Part shown: positions 8,198 through 16,875 of the stretch, one piece after another
How the letters are laid out: each line of letters opens with the position of its first letter
Numbering within the stretch: the first letter of the stretch is position 1
Assembly (NCBI GenBank): GCA_964213345.1
Contig: CAXOVX010000026.1
Location: 1-30,985, forward strand
Direction: 5' to 3'
Length of the DNA stretch: 30,985 nt
Origin: CAXOVX01 sp964213345
GTDB taxonomy: Bacteria; Pseudomonadota; Alphaproteobacteria; Rickettsiales; Midichloriaceae
Position numbers and translations under genes: made by a program
The notes under the pieces: model-generated
The model's input: the letters and a program-made list of their open reading frames with translations, nothing else
Databases searched by the model: none
What the model was told of the DNA's origin: nothing

Positions 8198-8797
8198 ATA
8201 ACATAAAATAAAAAAATAATACTAAACTGTTCGCCTAAAGGCAAGGGTATTAAACCTATCCCACAGAGACATAAAACGCATACTCTCGTCCGCATCTAGA
8301 ATCCTTTGCACTAGGTGTACGATCTTAATAGATCTGCCAATCTTGTATCGGGTGCAAAAAAACCCATTGCCGGGTACAATCTTATCCTCCCATGCTACTG
8401 ACTAATTTGTTACACCTCCTTCTCCCGGCTAACGCTACCTTGACTTCCTAGTTTGGATGTTTAGTTCCATTAAAAAGTGATGGTAGGTTGACTATAAATG
8501 GGTTCTGGAGATTTTGTCCAGTGTTCTTGAGTTGTTAAATTGCCAGGGAGCTTTCCCTTCAGTACCTTGAGGCGTTTTGCAAAGTTGTATGCCATCAGAG
8601 ATAAGAACGTGTTTTATACGTCTCCCAATTGTAGCATCCCCTGATAGCCATTTCCTGCAACGCGACGACATGGACGTCAAAAGCTATAATTGCAAAAATA
8701 GTTCGGGCTAAAATCATTAGAACTCATCTCTACTCATAATAGAGCCTCCGATACCTCTCCTCCAAAATCCTAAATATTTTACCTTGCAACGGCCCCC
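8198..8797. other. 600-base gap with no supported gene
   Basis: The only open frame of note is 62 codons on the minus strand (8492-8680). It has no recognisable motif and no ribosome binding site. I looked for tRNA, tmRNA tag, RNase P and group II intron domain V signatures and saw none. A small palindrome GCCTAAAGGC occurs near 8233-8242. The segment is less AT-rich than its flanks and may be decayed coding or mobile DNA. Confidence 0.4.
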
Positions 8798-9355
8798 TTA
8801 TTCCATGGGATAAGAAGTAAGTACATAAAAACACTTATTGCCGTATCTTTTTAGAACTACTATCGCACTATTGCACTCTATCAATTTCTTGTTATTTTGC
8901 ATAAATTTGTATCCTATCTTCTGTTTCATATCTTGTTTTAGTTGCAAAGATTTGGTTGTTTTATTCAATAACCAATCACTTATTTTTTTTGTATTGGAGT
9001 GCATGATGGATTTTACGGTAGAATTAGCAACATTTGCATCATCATAAGAACTCATTGCCTTCATTTTAGAATTATTTTGTAAATTCTCTATCAACCATTC
9101 TTTATCCTTGTTGATGTGTTTAGCGACTGTATGCCCATTGTAATTTTTGTCATTTTCTTTTATATCAAATCGCTCTATGTATGTTGCAATTTCGATATTA
9201 CACGTATCTTTTCCCTCTTTTTCGGTAATATTTTCTCTATCATCATCTGCACTTGCGCACGTAATGCTACATAAATGGGGTAAGCAAAATTGCACAGCTG
9301 TAAGCAAGAATAGAACTTTCAACGTACTCAGTGTATTTTTGTAAAAATTTGTCAT
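8798..9355 (-). CDS. Secreted protein with RNase A-like (CdiA-CT type) toxin domain
   Basis: The N-terminus (MTNFYKNTLSTLKVLFLLTA and on to ITCASA) is a Sec signal peptide with likely cleavage after CASA, about residue 36. The remaining 150 residues carry the full pattern of the bacterial RNase A-like toxin domain of CDI proteins: NGHTVAKHINKDKEWL, SSYDDANVANSTV, IMHSNTKKISDWL, IGY, and a C-terminal IVVLKRYGNKCFYVLTSYPME. Known members use the His of GHT and the Thr/Ser and Tyr of the final (T/S)xYP motif in catalysis; the equivalents are present here. It resembles the C-terminus of the large toxin ending at 25818 (GHTIKQHTEKDKE and ISSYPID). It has no carrier region and no immunity gene on either side. 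The role is inferred: an RNase delivered outside the cytoplasm, possibly to a host or rival. Confidence 0.75.
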   Translation of the reverse strand: MTNFYKNTLSTLKVLFLLTAVQFCLPHLCSITCASADDDRENITEKEGKDTCNIEIATYIERFDIKENDKNYNGHTVAKHINKDKEWLIENLQNNSKMKAMSSYDDANVANSTVKSIMHSNTKKISDWLLNKTTKSLQLKQDMKQKIGYKFMQNNKKLIECNSAIVVLKRYGNKCFYVLTSYPME

Positions 9356-9702
9356 GTCTAAACTTTTTTATAAATTTTAAAAAAATTTTAAATTGTACTG
9401 ATCCTATTTAAAAACGACACAAGTTGATCTTTGGGAAATTTTGCTACGCTTGTTTATTGACAAGAGAATGCGCAACTTTATCCTAAAAATCGGTCAATTT
9501 GGTATAAAATTGGGCTTGGTACAATTTTAACCTTTTGCATTTATCTTGAGGTTGCCAGAAGCACAACATTGCAAAAACCCAATTGACGGCCTTCCAATCC
9601 GTTCACTGGACATTCTAGCACATATCAAATTAAGTTCAATATATTATTGATTTTTACTTAATAAAAAAATCTATCAAATGTATTACAAAATATGTAATTC
9701 AG
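9356..9702. other. 347-base gap, promoter region of 8798-9355; no gene seen
   Basis: Strongly AT-rich DNA with no credible open frame. It contains a near-direct repeat (TTGGTATAAAATTGGG and TTGGTACAATTTTAACC, about 9498-9533). It must hold the promoter of the secreted RNase A-like gene; I could not single out one convincing -35/-10 pair. Confidence 0.4.
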
Positions 9703-10860
9703 TTAACTAGATGTAAAATTTTCAGCAACCTCATGTTGTTGCAGTCTGTGCTCTATGAAAGGATACAGAAAATTTTTATGTAATTTTGCAGCTTGCTGAA
9801 AGAGATACCAATCATCGCGTAAATAATTTGAATTCTGCCAAAAATATTTTTTACTATAATTCTCGGCTAGTGATGTATAATTCCTACACTTAGCAACGGC
9901 ATCATTAAACCAAGCGTTGCGGTTATATTCTAAGATTAGGCTGCCTGCTATTACTGATGAAGCGTTATTATAGATAGGTAGCCTGTGTGCATAATTCCCA
10001 ATATTAGAATCTGCAGCATTTGAAAAAATCTGCAATAACACAGTACGCAACAACGTAAACTTCCGCCTTATTTTACCTGTTAAGAAGGGGCAAGATGGTT
10101 CTCTCAGTGTAAAACGGACATATTCATCAAATAAATGCTTGGATGCCCTTAAAAAGCGTTTATTATTCTCAATTTTATTTATTTTTAATCTATAATCATA
10201 CCACACCTTACCGATTTGATCAGGTTCTCCCAGGGCATCAATATGTCCTATTTTATCGTAATGTACTTGAATGTCTCTTACGCCACGCTCTCCATCACTC
10301 AATTCAACTTCTAGGTCATCAAAATTTTTTTGCAATGGGTAGCAATAATTGGGGCAAATGGAGTTAAAAGTGTCCAAGGTTCCCGTAAATCCTTGATGTG
10401 CCCAAGTATCTACAAAAGCATGTGATGCAATTCCTATCCAATAAACATTGCACTCACTCAAAGCTTTTCTCAATACTAATTTTGCTAATTTGCTATTAGG
10501 AGTGGTGCATAAACCATTTACCTGACCATCTCTTCTCTTACTTGCCGCATATTTAGCATCTCCTGGTAAAAAATGGAATATCGGTAAAATATAATTGCGG
10601 ATATTCTCGGACAACATGGGATTATAGACTTGAGTGATAAAATTTTTGTAGTAGTGATTTGTAGGGACATTCTTATTTTTCTGATTGTTCCAAGAATGAT
10701 TAATACTACTGAAAGTATGATATACCTTGTATTCAGTAACATTATCATCGACATACTGGGAGCTATAAGCAATTTTATATGCAGCATTTAATGGGAATCC
10801 TGCTGCTATTGCAATTAAGAATGTAATATAGTAATGAAATTCAATATCCATATGTGCCAT
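9703..10860 (-). CDS. DUF6765-like protein
   Basis: The 385 residues start MAHMDIEFHYYITFLIAIAA and continue AYKIAYSSQYVDDN, the characteristic start of DUF6765 proteins. Further conserved-looking elements are PIFHFLPGD, TTPNSKLAK, and WIGIASHAFVDTWAHQGFTG around residues 141-160, rich in His and Asp. Such His/Asp spacing (SHAFVDTWAHQ) recalls metal-binding sites of zinc-dependent phospholipase C and S1/P1 nuclease folds, but catalytic function is unproven for this family. The start is divergent from the porin gene, with 21 bases between start codons, so the two probably share a regulatory region that extends into both genes. Confidence 0.75.
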   Translation of the reverse strand: MAHMDIEFHYYITFLIAIAAGFPLNAAYKIAYSSQYVDDNVTEYKVYHTFSSINHSWNNQKNKNVPTNHYYKNFITQVYNPMLSENIRNYILPIFHFLPGDAKYAASKRRDGQVNGLCTTPNSKLAKLVLRKALSECNVYWIGIASHAFVDTWAHQGFTGTLDTFNSICPNYCYPLQKNFDDLEVELSDGERGVRDIQVHYDKIGHIDALGEPDQIGKVWYDYRLKINKIENNKRFLRASKHLFDEYVRFTLREPSCPFLTGKIRRKFTLLRTVLLQIFSNAADSNIGNYAHRLPIYNNASSVIAGSLILEYNRNAWFNDAVAKCRNYTSLAENYSKKYFWQNSNYLRDDWYLFQQAAKLHKNFLYPFIEHRLQQHEVAENFTSS

Positions 10861-10881
10861 TTAAATATTTATTAAATATTT

Positions 10882-12171
10882 ATGACAATTTTTATGATAT
10901 GCGGAAGTAGCAAAATAGATAAAAAACCTATATTCCTAAGCGTCATATTCATGTTTGTAGTCATATATATCATTTCGATTAATCTGAATTTTGGCGCATA
11001 TGCAGAGCAAAAAGGTATTTTTCAGGGAATCTCCCTGACTGGGATGTTAGAAACACAGTTGGGCGTACAGAATTTACATGATCCTGGCATTACTGAGGAA
11101 TCTGCTAACTGTAATTTAGGGATGGACTGGAACTCTTATAATAGGGATAGTGCCTTAAATTATGGATTTCAGTTAAAATTAAATGCTAATACCTTGCAAG
11201 CGAAGAATAATTACCGGAGCTTGTATCAGGAAAATTTAATTTTTGTAAAGGGCAAGAAATGGAAGTTGGTACTGGGTAATGGCAAAGGTATTGCATCATT
11301 GATGCAAATAAATGCATCTAGTATAGCGCGTGCAAGTGGTGGTATATCTAGTGATGCCACATACTGGATACAACAAATGCTTGTTCCAGATTTCTCTCTA
11401 TACATACCGCAAATTGTATTTACACCAAATTTGTGGAGTAACCAAGTGGGATATGGATTACAGAGGGCAAGAACAAGCAAATTTACATATTTTTTATCAG
11501 TGCCAAATAATAATGGTATCCTGCACTTAGGATTATCGTATATCCCAAATCACAATACACGGAACAAAGAGAAAACTGGCAGCTTCATCTCTGCTTTCGA
11601 TCCAAGGAGAGCTTTTAACCAGGTACTGGATCATGAGTACAATAGGAAATACAAAAACATAGTGCAGCTAGGTCTAAGCTATGCAACACAAATCTCGGGA
11701 ACATCGTTAAAATTTGGGTTTACTGGAGAATATGGACAACCAGAAAGGCCATACGATAAAAGTAGTGAGCAGAAACTGTCTGCTCTCATAGGGCATGAAG
11801 TAGGTTTTAATTTGTCTTATATGGGATTTTCAATAGGATCTTCTTACGGAGATTTACATAACTCGGGCCTAATAGCAAAAAAATTAGATTTATCTCACAC
11901 TAACAATTATTGGACGCTAGGAGCATCTTATGTAATTAGCCATTTTGGGATCAGCGTAACTTATATAAAAAGCTACAATAATGTTTTTGAGGAAAGCAAA
12001 CCAAATAAGATAACGTTTAGTAATTTAGTTTTGGGAGTAGATTACAAAATTAATAAAGGCCTGTTAACGTACCTCGAAATATCACTGCCGCAAATAAAGA
12101 GTGATAAAAAATTCTTTCTGAATGATAAGCCCATTTTAGGAGTATTATGTGGAATTAAAATAAAATTTTAG
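10882..12171 (+). CDS. Outer-membrane porin-like beta-barrel protein
   Basis: An N-terminal membrane segment (residues about 15-35, IFLSVIFMFVVIYIISI) followed by NLNFGAYAEQKG looks like a Sec signal peptide cleaved after AYA. The mature part alternates hydrophobic and polar residues, is rich in Gly, Tyr, Asn and Ser (for example GLSYATQISGTSLKFGFTGE, then GFNLSYMGFSIGSS), and ends with KIKF, the terminal Phe typical of outer-membrane barrels. The size of about 395 mature residues fits a 16-strand general porin of the alphaproteobacterial type. The likely role is passive solute entry or surface exposure. It is divergent from the DUF6765-like gene and about 65 bases upstream of the P-type ATPase gene on the same strand. 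Confidence 0.8.
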   Translation: MTIFMICGSSKIDKKPIFLSVIFMFVVIYIISINLNFGAYAEQKGIFQGISLTGMLETQLGVQNLHDPGITEESANCNLGMDWNSYNRDSALNYGFQLKLNANTLQAKNNYRSLYQENLIFVKGKKWKLVLGNGKGIASLMQINASSIARASGGISSDATYWIQQMLVPDFSLYIPQIVFTPNLWSNQVGYGLQRARTSKFTYFLSVPNNNGILHLGLSYIPNHNTRNKEKTGSFISAFDPRRAFNQVLDHEYNRKYKNIVQLGLSYATQISGTSLKFGFTGEYGQPERPYDKSSEQKLSALIGHEVGFNLSYMGFSIGSSYGDLHNSGLIAKKLDLSHTNNYWTLGASYVISHFGISVTYIKSYNNVFEESKPNKITFSNLVLGVDYKINKGLLTYLEISLPQIKSDKKFFLNDKPILGVLCGIKIKF

Positions 12172-12235
12172 AAAGATTTTTTCGTATTTTTCTTCTACTC
12201 TAAATAATGGAAGTTCAATCAAATCTTTACATCTT

Positions 12236-14776
12236 ATGGCTCTAGTTACTGGATATACCTCAGGTCTTACATCGCAAGAAGCTGCAGAAAAATTAAAAGC
12301 AAACGGATTTAACGAGCTTCAATCAGATAAAAAAATTTTTGCACTGAGTTTCCTTGGGCAAATTTTTCGTGAACCAATGTTTTTATTATTGGTTGCCTGC
12401 GCGACCTTATATTTTTTTATAGGTGATAAAGATGAAGCATTAATATTACTTAGTTTTGTTTTTGTTGTTATGGGTATTACCTATTATCAAGAACAAAGGA
12501 GTGAACATGCTTTAAATGCTCTACGTAACTTATCTAGTCCTCGTGCCTTCGTGATTCGAGATAGACAAGGAAAGCGTGTTGCTGGGCGTGAAGTAGTTTG
12601 CAATGATATTATCGTAGTTAGTGAAGGTGATTGTGTGCCAGCAGATGCCGTTTTGCTATCATGTGATCATCTACTTGTTGATGAAGCGATTTTGACCGGT
12701 GAATCATTGCCAGTTCAAAAGTACTTAAATGACAATAACGCTGCAGAAAAATCTCAAAATTGCAGTGTAATATATTCGGGTACTCACGTTATTCAAGGTA
12801 AAGGAGTTGCTAAAGTTATAGCTACAGGTGCTCAAACTGAAATGGGAAAAATTGGAAAAAGTCTGATGAATATAAAAACAGAGCGCACAGCTCTGCAAAA
12901 AGAAACCGATCATTTAGTACGTAATTTTGCAATTTACGGCTTTGCCCTAAGCCTCATAGTAGCACTTATTTATGGTTTTTTACATAACGATTTGGGAGAA
13001 GGATTTTTAGTTGGTATTACTCTAGCAATGGCCATCGTTCCAGAAGAATTTCCAGTAGTACTGGCAGTTTTCTTAGCCCTAGGCGCATGGAGGATATCGT
13101 TAAAAAATGTTTTAACGCGACATGCTCCAGCAATAGAAGCATTAGGAGCAGCAACAGTATTATGCGTTGATAAAACGGGAACAATTACTCAAAATCAAAT
13201 GTCAGTCAGTCAAATATATGCTAGCGATAAATATTTCGAAATCAATCAGAGTTGTGAGCAATTGCCAGAAGAATTTCATCAGCTCTTTGAATATAGCATG
13301 CTAGCTAATCAGCGTGATCCATTTGATCCAATGGAAATTGCAATAAAAAAACTCGGTGAGCAATATTTAGAACATTCAGAACACATACATGAAGATTGGC
13401 AGTTGATACACCAATATCCGCTCTCAAAAGAGCTGCTAGCAATCTCTTTGGTTTGGCAGTCTAAAAAGGATAAGGATTATATTATTGCTGCTAAAGGATC
13501 ACCAGAGGCTATTATTGATTTATGCCATCTTAATACAGATCAAATAAAAGAAATTTTTATAAAGATTCGAGAAATGGCAGATAAGGGCCTGAGAGTTTTG
13601 GGTGTTGCGAAGGCAAAATTTAGGAATGAAGCATTACCAGCTCAACAGCATGATTTTGACTTTGAATTTTTGGGACTTATTGGACTTGCAGATCCAGTTC
13701 GTTCCAATGTTCTGAATTCCATAAAAAAATGCTACACTGCTGGTGTCAGAGTGATAATGATTACTGGTGATTATACTGGAACTGCCCAAAATATCGGTAA
13801 ACAGATAGAGCTAGATAATACTGAGCAATTTATTACTGGTCCTGAACTTGCTCTCATGGATGATTTAGAGTTAGAAGCAAAAATAAAAACGGTCAACATT
13901 TTTGCACGTATCTTACCAGAACAGAAATTACGTATCGTTAATGCTCTCAAGGCCAATGATGAAATAGTAGCCATGACTGGAGATGGAGTAAATGATGCTT
14001 CGGCTCTCAAAGCGGCTCATATCGGCATTGCAATGGGTGGCCGAGGGACTGATGTAGCGCGTGAATCCGCTTCATTGGTATTATTAAATGATGATTTTTC
14101 CTCTATCGTCACGGCAGTTAGGCTAGGACGCAGAATTTTCGATAATATCAAAAAAGTCACTACATATCTGTTGTCCGTACACATACCTATTATTGGTATG
14201 TCGTTGGTCCCAGTATTGCTTAAATGGCCCCTAATGCTATTACCAATACACATACTATTTTTACAATTAGTAATTGATCCAACATGCTCAATTGTTTTTG
14301 AAGCTGAAGCTGAAGATGCGGATATTATGAACCGGCCTCCTAGAAAAAAGGGCAGGTTGTTTAGCCGTGATACCGTCAAACACAGCATCTTACAGGGTAT
14401 GAGTGCATTTGCTATGACCTTTGTTGTCCTCATTATTGCCAAATATTGCAAACTTGGAGAGCAAGAAATCAGGGCAATCATTTTTACGAGTTTGGTGGCC
14501 TCGAATCTTGCTATGATATTCATCAATCTTTCTTCTAGATCCATATATACTGTTCTTAACTCAAAGAATCCAGCTTTATGGTGGATCATAGGCAGTGCTC
14601 CAAGTATTTTGCTATTGATTCTATACAATCCATTCCTATGCAAATTATTCCATTTCAATGCATTAAACTTCGGCTACTTTGCATTATCATTTGTGCTTGG
14701 GGTTATGAGTGTTATACCAATTCCCCTTTATAATGCCCACGTTGTTGCACTGCGGGATTCAGGCTCAGTCATGTAG
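12236..14776 (+). CDS. P-type cation-transporting ATPase (P2-like)
   Basis: All catalytic motifs are present: TGES at residues 154-157 (dephosphorylation loop), PEEFPVV in membrane helix 4, the phosphorylated Asp in DKTGT (Asp312), KGSPEAI in the nucleotide-binding domain, MITGDYTGTA, and TGDGVND at 581-587. The N-terminal cation-ATPase domain (GLTSQEAAEKLKANGFNELQ) and the C-terminal helices are also present. The PEE motif in helix 4 suggests a P2-type pump, perhaps for Ca2+, but substrate cannot be fixed from sequence. The last 20 residues (827-846, from IPIPLYNAHVV to GSVM) and the stop codon are encoded by a palindromic repeat element at 14714-14844, so the original C-terminus has been replaced. 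It is convergent with the YihY gene. Confidence 0.93.
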   Translation: MALVTGYTSGLTSQEAAEKLKANGFNELQSDKKIFALSFLGQIFREPMFLLLVACATLYFFIGDKDEALILLSFVFVVMGITYYQEQRSEHALNALRNLSSPRAFVIRDRQGKRVAGREVVCNDIIVVSEGDCVPADAVLLSCDHLLVDEAILTGESLPVQKYLNDNNAAEKSQNCSVIYSGTHVIQGKGVAKVIATGAQTEMGKIGKSLMNIKTERTALQKETDHLVRNFAIYGFALSLIVALIYGFLHNDLGEGFLVGITLAMAIVPEEFPVVLAVFLALGAWRISLKNVLTRHAPAIEALGAATVLCVDKTGTITQNQMSVSQIYASDKYFEINQSCEQLPEEFHQLFEYSMLANQRDPFDPMEIAIKKLGEQYLEHSEHIHEDWQLIHQYPLSKELLAISLVWQSKKDKDYIIAAKGSPEAIIDLCHLNTDQIKEIFIKIREMADKGLRVLGVAKAKFRNEALPAQQHDFDFEFLGLIGLADPVRSNVLNSIKKCYTAGVRVIMITGDYTGTAQNIGKQIELDNTEQFITGPELALMDDLELEAKIKTVNIFARILPEQKLRIVNALKANDEIVAMTGDGVNDASALKAAHIGIAMGGRGTDVARESASLVLLNDDFSSIVTAVRLGRRIFDNIKKVTTYLLSVHIPIIGMSLVPVLLKWPLMLLPIHILFLQLVIDPTCSIVFEAEAEDADIMNRPPRKKGRLFSRDTVKHSILQGMSAFAMTFVVLIIAKYCKLGEQEIRAIIFTSLVASNLAMIFINLSSRSIYTVLNSKNPALWWIIGSAPSILLLILYNPFLCKLFHFNALNFGYFALSFVLGVMSVIPIPLYNAHVVALRDSGSVM

Positions 14777-14844
14777 TATTACTACACACTCCTTCGCCCT
14801 CACCATTGCGCTCCTAGTGCTCATTTAAAAATGGGACTTGGTAT
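14714..14844 (+). repeat. Palindromic repeat element, copy 1 (overlaps ATPase C-terminus)
   Basis: The 131-bp unit begins ATACCAATTCCCC and ends AAAAATGGGACTTGGTAT, so its ends form an imperfect inverted repeat. The interior contains the conserved tracts CCCACGTTGTTGCACTGCGG, GGCTCAGTCATGTAG, and CACCATTGCGCTCCTAGTGC, with a central GTAGTATTACTAC hairpin. Full copies are also at 15920-16053, 21590-21717 (reverse) and 22394-22521, with a partial at 16168-16204. It has no coding capacity of its own, so it behaves like a MITE or Rickettsia palindromic element. This copy supplies the last codons of the upstream ATPase gene. Confidence 0.85.
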
Positions 14845-14889
14845 TAGTTGGATATTGCTGCTAAAATTTGACGAAAAAACTGATAAAAC

Positions 14890-15849
14890 TTAGCTGGATT
14901 TTGTATTAGTTACAGAAAAATGATAATTTAGCTCGGCACCATATATAAAAATCATGCTGCACATGTAAAAATATAATAGTGAAATAATAACACCAGCAAT
15001 ACTGCCATAAATGAAATTTATCTGAGGAAAAACTGAAATATAATACTTAAACATTTTGGAAAATATCCACCATCCTATTAAACAGGCGGCAGCTCCAGGA
15101 AAAGTTGATACTAACTTTTGCTTTATATTTGGCAAAAAATAGTATGCATATGCGATAAGGAAAAAAGTTGAGGTCAGTGTTATTAACAACCTTATGCTTT
15201 GTGTACTATGAAAAAGTTTCAATATATCTTGTAGTAACCAGGTGTGCTCTACGCTTGTTTGTAATACGTCATACAATAGCGTAAAGAGAGAAGGTAGAAT
15301 TTCGAGACAAAAGACAATTGTTAGCATCACAAATACCACTGCCACAAACTCTATTATGCTTACTAATCTACGCCATAGATATGATGGTGGCTTACTAACC
15401 CTATAAGCCCTATTTAATATAGTGCGTATACCTTCAAAAATTGAGGAAGCTGTCCAAATTGCACTAAGGATAGCTAATGTAAGAAAGCTTTGGGGAGGAG
15501 TACTGGTGATTTCGATTATCCTAGGCTTTAGCGCATTGATAAAATTTGACCAGGAACTATCTAGTATTAGCTGTGTTACGGTAGAAACCAGCATCTCGCC
15601 AAAATGCTTACTTAGGTATACTTTTCCAATTAACCCAACGAGCGCTACAAAAAATACCAAAAATGGAAAAATGCCCAACATTAATAAAAACGATATATAT
15701 CCTGCATGCTCAATTCCATCATGTTTTACCAAATCAACCGTAGCAGCAGAAAGACATCTTACCATCCTCACAAATACAGATTTGCTACTCTGTATCAAAA
15801 TTCTCATTCTCAGAAATTGTTTTTTAAGTAAGATCCACAATCTATCCAT
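14890..15849 (-). CDS. YihY/BrkB (UPF0761) family inner-membrane protein
   Basis: The 319 residues have six or so hydrophobic segments in the YihY pattern: GYISFLLMLGIFPFLVFFVA (about 51-70), then LAILSAIWTASSIFEGIRTI with LNRAYRV, a paired long hydrophobic stretch (165-190), FLIAYAYYFLPN, and FPGAAACLIGWWIFSKMFKYY. The terminal region reads YGSIAGVIISLLYFYMCSMI and FIYGAELN. Members were once called RNase BN in error; they are integral membrane proteins of uncertain function. It is convergent with the P-type ATPase. Length and motifs are normal. Confidence 0.88.
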   Translation of the reverse strand: MDRLWILLKKQFLRMRILIQSSKSVFVRMVRCLSAATVDLVKHDGIEHAGYISFLLMLGIFPFLVFFVALVGLIGKVYLSKHFGEMLVSTVTQLILDSSWSNFINALKPRIIEITSTPPQSFLTLAILSAIWTASSIFEGIRTILNRAYRVSKPPSYLWRRLVSIIEFVAVVFVMLTIVFCLEILPSLFTLLYDVLQTSVEHTWLLQDILKLFHSTQSIRLLITLTSTFFLIAYAYYFLPNIKQKLVSTFPGAAACLIGWWIFSKMFKYYISVFPQINFIYGSIAGVIISLLYFYMCSMIFIYGAELNYHFSVTNTKSS

Positions 15850-15919
15850 CAGCTTCAGTTACACTAAATGTTGACATTGTACCGCCATCAGCATAAGTAG
15901 GGTTCGAAAAAAGTCATTA

Positions 15920-16053
15920 ATACTAACTCCTCTTCAACACCCACATCGTTGCGCTGCGGGATTCAGGCTTAGTCATGTAGAGGTTTACTATACTATACTC
16001 TTTCACCCTCACCATTGCGCTCCTAGTGCTAATTAAAAAATGGGACTTGGTAT
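15920..16053 (+). repeat. Palindromic repeat element, copy 2
   Basis: A 134-bp copy of the element described at 14714. The left end is degraded (ATACTAACTCCTCTTC), but the core AACACCCACATCGTTGCGCT and the right end AAAAAATGGGACTTGGTAT are clear. It lies about 70 bases upstream of the YihY start codon in an otherwise gene-free region. Confidence 0.8.
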
Positions 16054-16167
16054 AAGTGGGTATCACATGTGACACAGAGTTGCAATCAGGATTTTAAAGA
16101 GATACACTAGCGCGTATGCAAGAAAATTTAAATGTGCTTTGAGAAAGCACCCGTGCGCCTCATATAG

Positions 16168-16204
16168 TATTAATTTCCATTTTTGAATGAGCACTGGGAG
16201 CAAT
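16168..16204 (-). repeat. Partial palindromic repeat element, copy 3
   Basis: Only one end is left: TATTAATTTCCATTTTTGAA followed by TGAGCACTGGGAGCAAT, which matches the reverse complement of the right end of the full copies. Confidence 0.55.
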
Positions 16205-16643
16205 TTTATCTGTTTTTGTTTTTTTTATTTTTTTTGCGCTTAAACGTCACGACACCTCCTTTAGCTCATTGCGCAAAACTGCTATTTATTTAGCCTTTCC
16301 TGCAATTTGTTTAAGAAAAATTAAAGTAGAAGAGTATCTCTTCTCTGCATCCACTCCTCATCAATCTGCCAGTGCTACATCTCTAAAATCTTTGCTATAT
16401 GACCTTACCAACCGTCTTTACCTTAGTGACTGCAAATAAAAATCTCCATACTTAGATTAATACCTTATCATCATTACTACTATTTTTCATTTGACTATGT
16501 GCTTTACCGCGGTCGAACGCCTAAATCATTCCGCACTAAGATATTTAAATATTAACTCTACTACTCTTAATATTTTCTTACTTCTTCTTTAGTTATGCAA
16601 AAGGTCTACTGAAAATCAAGAACTACATCACAAAAACGATAAA

Positions 16644-16720
16644 TTTGAGACTTCATCTCATTAATCCGCTTCACAAGAGTTAATCCAAACTACCCACTTT
16701 AGCGGATAGTAGTGATGGAG
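16644..16720 (+). repeat. Solo IS200/IS605-type end
   Basis: The sequence around ACTACCCACTTTAGCGGATAG, together with its flank (TTTGAGACTTCATCTCATTA), is a near copy in reverse orientation of 7715-7795, next to the IS200 remnant. The hairpin core CTACCC...GGATAG is preserved, but no transposase is nearby. Confidence 0.5.
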
Positions 16721-16875
16721 TTGAATGGCACAAATCTAAAAACCTTGTTGTATCATCAATATAGAAACTATTATCCTTCCTCTTTATTCTCGAAAACTGA
16801 ACATAATAGAAAAATTCCGGCACAGTGATCCAGTAGGTGTATTGGGCCACATACCAGTATAAGAGCCCTAAATTT

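Larger units (their letters stand above)
16054..16875. other. Gene-free scar region with mobile-element debris
   Basis: No intact gene is seen. A perfect hairpin GTGCTTTGAGAAAGCAC lies at about 16135-16151. Minus-strand scraps of an IS630 transposase head (SYSKDFRDVALAD, about 16360-16410) and an IS5 transposase head (YLSAE near 16540) are recognisable. An IS200-type end and a partial palindromic repeat are listed separately. This is where atpD and atpC would be expected if the F1 operon were continuous. Confidence 0.55.

Noticed and set aside
8492..8680. 62-codon minus-strand frame and possible structured RNA in the gap
   Set aside because: I found no motif, ribosome binding site, tmRNA tag, RNase P or group II intron signature, so I only describe the gap.
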